From Eucommia ulmoides (lineage: Eukaryota > Streptophyta > Magnoliopsida > Garryales > Eucommiaceae), in contig CM028335.1 of NCBI GenBank assembly GCA_016647705.1, positions 17,629,905-17,693,904 on the forward strand: a DNA stretch of 64,000 nt. The letters are read 5' to 3'. Position numbers and translations under genes: made by a program. Below the pieces are notes generated by a model. The model was not told where the DNA came from. It was given only the letters and a program-made list of their open reading frames with translations, and searched no databases. Each line of letters opens with the position of its first letter. The stretch's first letter is position 1. This document shows, piece by piece, positions 24,909-34,745 of the stretch.

Positions 24909-25452
24909 CCTTAAGTGAGATCTGTCTATATTAATAATAAAATAAATAATGCAGGAATATTAAAACTCTTTTAATAAATATACCTTTTCTGACACTTTAG
25001 CCTTAATGTCAAAAGTTCCTAAGGCGTGATTTGAGAAAGCTTTTCCAAGAGCATCTGACACGAACAAATCAGCTACACGAGACTTATTCCCTTAGAAGTG
25101 ACACAAATATATCACATATAACAGTATTCCAAAAGAGAACCTAGAGATAAGAGTGTTTTTGGGATTTCTAAGATCAGATGTAATACCAAGAATTTAAGGA
25201 TCTAATCCCAAGAATTTAAAGCAGCTCTAGTTTGAATCTAGGAGATAGCAAGATTCAAATAAGTTGTGCAGAAAGGAAAACCCTAGGAGATAACAAGATT
25301 CAAATAAGTTGCCTAGAGAGGAAAACAAATCCCATAAACAGGAGCTAACCAATCTAGGGTAGAATGGGTGGGTTATCTCACATTGGTTACTGAAGAATAT
25401 GAAAAATTATTTATTAAGGCTTAAGTTATTTCTTGGAAGTAAGCCCTCTAGG
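24909..25452. repeat. Old dispersed repeat, right copy
   Basis: Shares GGCGTGAT.TGAGAAA and AAGTGACACAAAT with 11398-11570. It contains a short duplication, GAGATAGCAAGATTCAAATA at 25242 and GAGATAACAAGATTCAAATA near 25286. The big LTR element at 13.6-24.9 kb lies between the two copies. Confidence 0.4.
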
Positions 25453-25457
25453 GCATT

Positions 25458-27194
25458 TGATAGGTGTGATCTACCTACGTATTTTCAAACTGATTTTGTT
25501 AGTTGTAGAGTAGTTTTAAAGTTATTTTTATATGTTTTAATATGTTTTTATTATTTTTGTGTTAAAACAGGTGCGTGGGGTGAAAATGTATAAAATCGGA
25601 GCATAAACGATCAAATCGTATCGAGAACGATAGGAGAACAGTGGAAAAATGAACAAGACAGCAAGATTCTGCAAACATGCCCACTGTTGTGGCTGTGAAG
25701 ATGGAGAGAGTTGATTTCTTACTGAACGTCCACCGCCACGGTGCTGAGATCCACGGCTGTGGCAGTGAACCAACAGAAACTTTTCCTAATCCACCGCCTT
25801 CTCCATCACCTCGGCGAGCCTTTAACCGACATACTCTACCACCGCGGCGGTGAATCCTACAGCTGCGGCAGTGGCCTCTACGCAATGTTAGATATTTATT
25901 TTAGATATTTTATCTATTTATACTCATTTTCTCCCCTCTCCTTTGCTGCCCCCGGCCATTACAACCCTTAAGGATTAGGTTAGGATATAGAGAGAGAGTA
26001 TGGAGAGTGCTCAAACATATATGAAGGAGAAGATCAACACACGGAGAAGGAGAATCGTTCGGTGAACGGTTTTAGAGGCTAATCTTCGGATATCGGCTAA
26101 GTTCATCCGTTTTTCCTTTTATTTCTTATCTTCTATGTATGTTTGAGCATGTTTAGCCTAGTTTCAATTGTATAAACGGCTATGGCCATAGGTTAAACGT
26201 GGATTATGTATGAGATTAATATCGTTTATAAAAACGTAGTTGTGGTTTAGTTGCGTTTCTTTGATGATTGTTCTTCAATGTTTGAGTTTGTTTATCATAT
26301 TGTTTGTTTATTGTGTTTAGATTTACATATCGAGAATACGGGGTCTGACAAATCCTGGATTCGGACTAGAATAAACAAACGTCACGATCTAATAACCTGG
26401 TCGGGGTTAGGATTGTGGACAATCTATGACGTTGGGGCAAGACTCACGTGACCTAGGGTCGTTAAGACGTTGAGGGGGACTTCTTCATTGACTCGAAGTC
26501 ATGTATTCCCCCGTCTTACACTCGGGAGAGGTGGCGAGAGAGTTTTAGAACTGAGATTGTCAATAGGGTAAATACAACTCATGAAATCAATGACGTTGGG
26601 GGTAAGACTCACGTGACCTAGGGTCGTTAAGACGTTGAGGGGGACTTCTTCGTTGACATGAAGTCACGTTATATCTCTTGTCTTACACTCGGGAGAGGTG
26701 GCGAAAGAGTTTACAAACTGAGGTTTTGTGTACAATCAATGAGGTTGGGGCAAGACTCACACAGCTTAGGGTCGTTAAGATGTTGAGGGGGATTTCTTTG
26801 TTGACATGAAGTTACGTTATATCTCCCGTTTTATACTCGGGAGAGGTGGTGGAGGAGTTTTAGATACCAAGATTGTCAAATAGGTCGAACACCATTATTG
26901 TAAACTAAACGAAATCAAACGCGTTTAAGTAAATAAAGTTAATCCCTAGATAATCCATCTCATAGCTATCTCGTATTAGTAATTAGTATTGTTAAAGTAG
27001 TATTTTAGTATTAGTATTAGTTAATTAAATAACATTTTTGTCACCTAGATAAAGTTAGGTTATCACAATCGCGGTACTCGATAGTAATTTCAACCAATCC
27101 CTATGGATACAATACCTGACCAAAAGGTCTATTATACTAAAACTTGATCCGTACGCTTGCGGTGAAAGTGGCAGCGCATAAATTGCGGCCACCA
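25458..27194 (+). repeat. 5' LTR of element A
   Basis: 1737 bp. It is about 980 bp longer than the 3' copy, which has lost the part matching roughly 26093-27058. The deletion joins at a shared AGGTT. Confidence 0.8.
26424..26882 (+). repeat. Three tandem ~150-166-bp repeats in the LTR
   Basis: Copies start near 26424, 26590 and 26739. Each holds GACGTTGGGGCAAGACTCAC, TAGGGTCGTTAAGACGTTGA, GGGGGACTTCTTC, ACACTCGGGAGAGGTGGCG. Element B at 44483 has a single copy of this block (about 45398-45545). Confidence 0.8.
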
Positions 27195-27200
27195 AGTTTT

Positions 27201-27219
27201 TGGCGTCGTTGCTGGGGAT
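27201..27219 (+). promoter_or_regulatory. tRNA-Asp primer-binding site
   Basis: TGGCGTCGTTGCTGGGGAT differs from TGGCGCCGTTGCCGGGGAT, the complement of the tRNA-Asp 3' end used by Athila elements, by two C-to-T changes. Confidence 0.75.
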
Positions 27220-27394
27220 TGGTTTGTTGAATACAGTTTTCGGCGCTTGCGACTAAGTTTTTGGTAACGATTATCGGGGATTGTGTTTTAGATTATTGTT
27301 GATATCCTGAGTAAATAACTTGATTTTAATTTAGACATTTTTTAGTGTATATAATTTTTCTTTGTAGTTTTGTTTTTGTATTTCTTATGTAGGG

Positions 27395-29103
27395 TACTTG
27401 GCAATGTTAGATCGATAGGTATTGATGCATCCCTTTCGACGGGATTCTGAATCATTTATAGTGCGTGGCCACGTACATAAGCTGGTGAGGCGTGTCGTTG
27501 AAAGATCGAATTGAACAAAGCAATATCCCGCCAAGCTTAAGGGTGTTCTGAATGTGTTGGGCTGACGACCATAAACCAAGCGCTTGTTGGGAGGTAACCC
27601 AAGGCACAAATAAGTTAGATCCGTCGCAACCGATTTGATTCAGAGGCGAGATTCTCTTGCCTCCCAGGTATGTGTTCTAAACCCTAGTCTTCATTATAAT
27701 ACTTTATCATATCATGTTTGAGTCGGGTGTGATATATAGTATGTTTATTTATGTTTTAGTTAGTATGTTTTATTGTTTCTACGTGTGCATGTCTGTTTAG
27801 GATAGTTTTTGTGTTATGTGCTGAGTTTTGACATTATCTGGGCCATTACTCGATGATGAGTCTGTCCCCTGGTTGTTTATTGAGGTTGAATGTAAAACTC
27901 ATACATGTATGTTTTGTGTGCTCAACGTTATGTTTTAGTAAAAGTTATTATAGATCCTACTTGCACGAGCACGCTAACTTAATACAAAACTATCTAATTG
28001 ATTTGAAAATGATTATTTGTCACCTAAATTCATGACATTAGGGTTTCTAGAATTTGATTCGGGAAAAATTCGAGGCGAAATCCTAGACGAGGTAGTTCAG
28101 AAGACATGATTTAGGCATTCATTTTCTCGCTTGAGCCTTTTTAAGCTTACCTTGTTAAATTATTACCTCTCGTTACCCTGTCGAAGCCTAAATTCCATTT
28201 TAATTCTGAACACTTAACCAATACTATGGCCAATTGAATTCCTTCCAGTCCTTTATCGCTAAACCAAAGGCACAATTTGAGCGAAAAGTTAGCATTCAAT
28301 ATGTTACTTGAAGCGAGCGGTTGGGATTAGGGCGACTTCTAATTGGTTCGGTATTTGAGTACTCACTTGTCATTTTTTGTTCATATATCACACACCCCTT
28401 AAATTATACAAATCCAATAAGTTTGGGGGTGTGTTGTTTGGGAAAAAAAAAAAACAATAAAAAAAACAAACAAACCTATGTAAATATAGTTTTATTTTCG
28501 TTCCTTTTTGACAAGTGAGTACGTCGTTCTTAATATATGTTCAGGGTTGTTTCAAATGTATCTATGGGGTTTCGAGCATAAGAGTGCCAAGCGATGTGCC
28601 TTGGGTAACGTCAAGTTAATGATGTTAACCCGTTTTTCTCTTTCAAATTTACCCTTGGTCATTTGTCCTAAACAGAACCAAGACCTATTGATCTTTTTGA
28701 ACTTCCGAGCCTACATTAGTGGAGAATAGATTCTGGGTCAAGCCTATAGATTCCCTATATCTACGGGTTTTTTTTTGTCATGCGCTTATATGGTGGATAA
28801 TCCAATCCGATTAACGGACAGTTATATATTTGAGTTTTAAACACACACACTTTATTAGGATTTATAATGGCACTTACTATTATTAATGTTGAAATTCTAG
28901 AACACTACATGGTGTGTTTTATGCCAGAACTCGATAGGAATGGGGGCCGATGAAAGATATTTCTTTTGGCCGGTAGATGATACTCAAAACTTGCACATAT
29001 TTATTTTTCGTGTTTTTCATTTTTAGTACTTAGTTTTTATATTTTCTTGTATTGTGTGAGTATTTTGCTCGAGAACTAGCAAAATTTCAAGTTTGGGGGT
29101 AAT
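27395..29103 (+). pseudogene. Gag remnant and 3' internal region of element A
   Basis: A frame near 27428 reads HPFRRDSESF, matching the FFQRDSESF gag start of element B. It collapses within about 30 codons, and 100 bp further on the sequence jumps to CCAAGCGCTTGTTGGGAGG (near 27578), which follows the coding region in Athila-type elements. The rest (27610-29090) aligns with 46985-48520 of element B and is non-coding. It contains two copies of AAGTTTGGGGGT (about 28420 and 29091, the latter being the polypurine tract) and a 14-bp inverted repeat. Confidence 0.6.
28359..28522. repeat. Conserved 14-bp inverted repeat
   Basis: GTACTCACTTGTCA (28359-28372) and TGACAAGTGAGTAC (28509-28522) are perfect complements around a 136-bp loop. 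The same two arms are unchanged in element B at 47797-47810 and 47924-47937 although the sequence between them has diverged. Confidence 0.75.
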
Positions 29104-29858
29104 TGATAGGTGTGATCTACCTACGTATTTTCAAACTGATTTTGTTAGTTTTAGAGTAGTTTTATAGTTATTTTTATATGTTTTAATATATTTTTATTCT
29201 TTTTGTATTAAAACAGGTGCGTGCGGTGAAAAAGTATGAAATCGGAGCATAAACGATCAAATCGTATCGAGAACGGTGGAAAAATGAGCAAGGCGGCAAG
29301 ATTCTGGAAACAAACCCACCACTGCGGCGTCCAGACCACCGCTGCGACGGTGAAGATGCAGAGAGTTGATTTCTTGTTGAACGTCTACCGTCGCGGCGGT
29401 GAACCAGTAGAAACTTTTCCTAATCCACCGCTTTCTCCATCGCCTCAGTGAGTCTTTAACCGACATACTCTACCACCGCAACGGTGAATCCCATGGCCGC
29501 GGCGGTGGCCTCTGCGCAATGTTAGATATTTATTTTAGATATTTTGTCTATTGATACCCCTTTTCTCCCATCTCCTTTGCTACCCCCAAGCCATTACAGC
29601 CCTTAAGGCTTAGGTTAGGATATAGAGAGAGTATGAGGAGTTCTAAAACATATCCGAAGGAGAAGATCAACACGCGAAGAAGGAGAATCGTTCGGTGGAC
29701 GGTTTTAGCGGCTAATCTTCAGGTTGTGACAATCGCGGTACTCGATAGTAATCTCAACCAATCCTTGTGGATGCGATACCCGACCGAAAGATCCATTATA
29801 CTAAAACTTGATCCGTATGTTTACGGTGAAAGTGGCAGCGCATAAATTGTGGCCACCA
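29104..29858 (+). repeat. 3' LTR of element A, with internal deletion
   Basis: 755 bp, starting TGATAGGTGTGATC right after CAAGTTTGGGGGTAAT. It matches both ends of the 5' LTR. Confidence 0.8.
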
Positions 29859-29863
29859 GCGTT

Positions 29864-30814
29864 GAATTGAAATGGACAAAAAGTATGCTTATGCTATAAA
29901 ATAAATAAAGTCACATGTGTATGTGCATGTGCTTGGGGCCTGTGGTTTGTGGCCTTGGGGTCTTGGAGAATGCTTGACTTGGACTTGTTATATTTTATGC
30001 ATAATCCGAAAATCCAAGCCCAAATAGAGTCTAAAGGCCTAATTATTCATACAGATTTGTAATTGCAGAGAGTTACAAACTTGGAGATTGTTCAGGCGTG
30101 TAACTGCATTATATTACTGCATCATCTTTAGGGCCCTCTTAATTCTGGAATTGTAGACTTTTTCAATTACTAGTTTTTGTCCCTTAAAAGGCCAGACATT
30201 CTAAGCATATAGGCATCCAACTAAACTTGCATTAAGTTTCTTCAAAAAGTTTTTTGAGAGATTTCTTGGTTGTTCTTAAGACAGTTCAACACACTTCTAG
30301 TTCATTGAGTTATTGGTTTCTAGTGATGGTACCAATAGTTGTTTGATCATTATATCTTGGGAGACAGACGCCAACTTAAACCATAAGTATCGTAGAGGAG
30401 GCGAAATTTACTTTAAGGAAAAATTGTCAAAAGATTACCTTGATCATTTTTCTAGATATTTTTGTTCTATTTTTTGTTCATTAGTACAATAAGTACATTG
30501 TTCTTATTTTTTCATTTAGTATTTTATAATCAGATTGTAATATCAATCTGTATTTTGTCTTTATCAAATGTTAATCTGGTATGTTTTTGTAACAAAGAAT
30601 TTTGATATGTTTCATCTTCATTTTTTTCACATTTCTAATTAATACTTAATTAAATAATTAATTATTTAATTAATTTCTGAACTAACTTTTCCAACAACAC
30701 TAAGACATTGTCTGTGAAATGTTTTCGTTCTTAGTTTTTTTCTACTGTTTAGTTCCCAATTTTTAATAATTTTCTTATATTGTTTGATTTCTCTTATAAA
30801 TCCATCTTGCTTCA
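29864..30814. other. Unassigned stretch, no gene seen
   Basis: Moderately AT-rich with no long ORF. The part near 30360-30420 (GGGAGACAGACGCC, GAGGAGGCGAAATTTAC) has the look of retroelement LTR sequence, but no partner copy or termini were found. Confidence 0.4.
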
Positions 30815-30822
30815 GTTAGGAT

Positions 30823-32874
30823 TAGGGCTGGCAAAACGGGTATTTACACGATGACATGATACAAGACCGACATGAAATTATTAGGTATAGGTTTTGCTTA
30901 TCCGGTAATGGGTCGTTATCGTGTCTGACCCGATAACCTGATAAGGAATAGTGTAGGTTATCGAGTTGACCTGATAAGCCGATAGGTTACACGATAAGGT
31001 TATCGTGTATTCAGGTTACACGATAACTTAAGACCTAATGGGTAATGGGTTGCACGATAATAACACGATAATGTAGTAAATATTTTTACACCCCATAATT
31101 TATCTAATATTGTAATTCAGTCCCTACTATATATATTAATAATCTAACCCTAAAACAACCTAAACTCTCATATCTCATTCACGCAGTCGCCTCATCGTCC
31201 AGGAGCTCCACATCTGCAATTGCAATTTGCAACCTAAACAACTAAACCAATTCCTCCTCCATGACGAACCAAGATTTGCGATAACAACCTCCTCCACCTC
31301 CTCCACGATCTGCAATTGCAACATCAACCTATTCCTCCTTCACGATCTACGATTGCAACCGCTCCACGATCTGCGAATCCCCTCTCCCTTGATTTGCGAA
31401 CCTATTCCTCCTTCACGTTCAGCGGTGGTCGTCGTTCAGCGGTGGTCTTCGGGGGTCGTCTCTTCTTTAATTGGTGAGTGAAATTAGGATTTTTATTTAT
31501 CTAATCTCCGTTATTATTCTTATTTGTGTTTGGTCTTCATATTTTCAATCAAGATCTATATTTACTTGTGATTGATCTGAAATTTCTCAGTTTTACAGAT
31601 CGTCTCGTCGTTCAGCGGTGGTCATCGGTCGTCTTTGGTGGTCATCTCTTCTTTAATTGGTGAGTGAAATTAGAGTGTTGTCCCTTTGATGTGGACCTAA
31701 ATTATTAATACATCTCTCAAAGTCTCTGTATTTTATCATATGTTTCTGACAAAAACTGGGAACAGAAACATAAATCTGAGAGCAAAAATAATACGCTTCT
31801 CTTCTACTCCATACTTCTAGAACAAATTTCTCATTCCTGTGATCAAAAAAGAATTGTTCCTAGATTTCTGTTTTGATTCCAAGTTTTAGGGAACAGATAC
31901 AGACATGTGGAAAGTGGAAACAGAAACGCTAAACACTGATGCAAAGTTGACAGCAATTAAAATTGCTATATTAGAAAAATCAGCTACCTGGCAATATCTA
32001 ATGCAAAGTTGACAGTAGATGGATTCAGTGCACCTTTTTCCTTCAAACACTGATGAAGATCACCCTATAGCAATATGTCATTGCAGCTATTATCATAATA
32101 TAAACAAGGTCGGCTATTTTAAGACATAATAAAACAATATGCATACACTTAAGATCTAAATTAATAATCAATGGTTCATAGCTTTTTTATCATTCTTACA
32201 CATGGTAGTCAGATTAAATGCACTATGGAAAAAGTGGGTTGAAAATAGGTTGAAAATGGACACTACCCATTTTTGTGTTTTTAGCCAAATAGTCCTTTAA
32301 TTGTGTGTTTCATATGGGGTTGTAAACAAGTTGATATGCGTGGTTCTCTAATTATTTTCAATTTTAAACGAGTGAATTCGAGTTGCATATTCTTTTGAAT
32401 ACTGATGTTGTAAATTATTTTTTTATAATATGTTTTTTGTTGTTGTACACGAGGAGTAAAGTGCTTGGAAAATAGAGTGTCACTAGTTTACTATGTTTAT
32501 GAATGATGTTTGTATTGGTATTTTTTTTTTCCCAACATTGCAATGTTGGATTTTTTTTTTTTTTTTCTTGTTTGGTTTGATTTGGTTGAACTAGTTTTTT
32601 TTTTTTTGGTAAATAGGTTTTGTTAACAGATCGTTATCGTGTAATGGGTAGGTTATCGTGTAATGAAAATTTATCAGATAAGCTTATCGTGTCGTGTTAA
32701 CCTAACAAGTTTCTTGTTTTCGTGTGACACGAAAAATTATCGTGTTGTGTCGTGTCGTATTCGTGTTTGAGTAGTTTAACACGATAAACTTATCGTGTCG
32801 TATTCGTGTTTGCTCTTATTGTGTTATTGTGTAATGAGTTGTTACACGACATGTTACACGAATTGCCAGCTCTA
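30823..32874. mobile_element. Non-autonomous hAT element
   Basis: The left end reads TAGGGCTGGCAAAACGGG and the right end, on the other strand, TAGAGCTGGCAATTCGTG. GTTAGGAT flanks both sides (30815-30822 and 32875-32882), a perfect 8-bp TSD as expected for hAT. Both ends carry dense ACACGATAA/TTATCGTGT subterminal repeats (30850-31075 and 32630-32830), likely transposase-binding sites. The interior has no transposase. It holds a gene-like stretch (31150-31490) with an exon-like CTTTAATTGGTGAGTGAAAT that is repeated near 31655. Confidence 0.85.
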
Positions 32875-32882
32875 GTTAGGAT

Positions 32883-34528
32883 GCATATTTTCGTTTTTTG
32901 ATACTCTATTTGAAACATAGTGATCTCTTAATTTAGATTTGTTTCATTTTTAATTTGACATGTGCTTTATTTTGATTTTTCTTTTTCTTGGAGAACATAG
33001 GGATGAAGAGAAGCCAAATGAGTAATGTTTCAATTACTTATTATTTTGTTCCATGTACGAAATATTGCAACGAACTAATAAGATTTAGATACTAGTAAGC
33101 ATTTTTTTCTCTTCAATTTTGTTTCTATTTAACCCATGCTTAATTGGTATTTTAATAGTTTAATATTTACGTTATTAGGGAGTGATTATGTTGTATTTGT
33201 AACATAGGTTGTTAGTTGGTAATGGTGTTTAATTGTTAGTAAGTTGATATTCTAATTAAAATAGGTGTAGAACATTGTGTAAACAAAGGATATTATATAT
33301 AAAAATAATTAAAGATTTACTTTTATTCATTTTTTTCACCCGTGCCTACAGGCATGGGAGAACAAACATGTTTCGAAATCTTAAGTGTTTATTTTTATTT
33401 TTTATTTCAATTCAAGTCTTATGCTTTTTAAAGTATGAATATATGAATTTAAAAAAATAATTCTGTCTTTTTAACTTCCAAAAACTGATATAAACTAAAC
33501 ATAAATATTTATTCTTAGATAAATATATTCGTTAGTTGATTCCATTTTATAATTATGGTTAAATTTAAAATAGTGCATTTGGACATGAGTAAACACTAGC
33601 TATTAATAAATTAGGAGGGTATTTGAATGCAAAAACATTTTAATGATTCAAATTTAATTTTGAAAGATGAATAGTTGATATTGAACTTAATATATGGTTA
33701 AAAAATTGGACAGTTGGTGGGGGCCCTAATAATCTCACAAAATTAATAAAAAATTCCAAAATAAATAATTACTTTAGTTTAAATTCTTATTAGAATTTGT
33801 AGAAACATTAATGTTCTAATTAGGATTGCATCATCAAACGCTGCCGACTGCTGAAACTTTGATTATCGGTCTCCACAATTATTTTTAATTACATTCAACA
33901 ACTTTTTAGTAATGGTTTTTTAATATACATTTAAGCTATAATTTTTTAGTCGTATTCAATTAATTTTTCAATTCTCAGTTTCTAAAAATTAGATGAACAT
34001 AATTAAAAATATACTAAAATATAACTAAAAGTACACTTAAAATTGTAACTAAAAAGTGCATTAAAAAAATATTTACATGTAACTAAAAAATATACTAAAA
34101 ATAGTTAAATGTAACTAAAAGAATTTTAGTAGCCTGCGTCTAGGTTTAGGCGCCTGGAGTCCTAATGTTAAAGTTTGATAGCGAGCAGTCACAGAGGGTG
34201 ACGCTGGTGATAGACGATGCAAATCTTAGTTGGAAACATCAAGAATTTGATTGGAGATATAAAAGTGCATTGACCATGGGATTAAAACACAAGTCAAAAC
34301 TTAATTAAGGGATTTATACTCGAGTTAAATAAATTATAGATCTAGCTCTATATTTGGGATATAAATGTAATTTAGTGCTTGCCCAGAGTGGCAACGTAAA
34401 GAATCAATATCTGTAGTACATTTTAACAATCTATTCAAATTAATTGAACTTTACTTTGTCAAAATTTGATATAAATTTAGTTTCCTTCTATTTTCCTGTC
34501 TCTGCAATCAAGTATGTAAGATCAGACT
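32883..34528. other. AT-rich stretch downstream of the phosphatase gene
   Basis: No coding domain is visible. At 33339-33358 CCCGTGCC-TACA-GGCATGGG resembles the Helitron 3' hairpin at 8681-8700, but no CTRR end follows. The last ~200 bases presumably hold the 3' UTR of the phosphatase gene; no polyadenylation site could be assigned. Confidence 0.4.
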
Positions 34529-34745
34529 TCAGAGTTCATCTCTCCGAAAACTTAATGTTGTTTCCATGCATTCCCTAGACGAGCTTAAACTTTCAATTAG
34601 AACCGAGTCGGCCACCACCGAGTCGCTGGAGTTAGAATTCCGGCGCCATGACCAGTGGCTGTGAGTACCATTAAGTAATCGCAACCGGCCGTGTCCAAAA
34701 CTCGCCTCCCGATGCTGTGATAGAGATGGCTGCGGCTTCTCAAAC
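34529..34745 (-). CDS. PAP: Phosphatase exon 5 (C-terminus)
   Basis: The acceptor GATGTAAG|GTTTGAG completes codon 361. It reads FEKPQPSLSQHREASFGHGR and then NGTHSHWSWRRNS, matching the REASFGHGxL...NxTHxxWSWxRN block of PAPs. It ends SFRRDEL and TGA at 34529-34531. Confidence 0.9.

Larger units (their letters stand above)
25458..29858 (+). mobile_element. Athila-like LTR element A, internally deleted
   Basis: The element runs from TGATAGGTG to GGCCACCA. Its flanks, GCATT (25453-25457) and GCGTT (29859-29863), form a TSD with one change. The tRNA-Asp primer site, a surviving HPFRRDSESF gag start and the AAGCGCTTGTTGGGAGG motif point to the Athila type of Ty3/gypsy elements. The interior is only 1.9 kb and lacks pol. 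A related copy lies at 44483-48533. Confidence 0.8.

Noticed and set aside
25537..25971. Overlapping ORFs on both strands
   Set aside because: They lie in the LTR of Athila-like element A, and the matching 3' LTR region does not keep the frames.
33339..33358. Second Helitron end
   Set aside because: The hairpin matches that at 8681-8700 but no CTRR terminus or 5' partner follows, so only the hairpin is noted.
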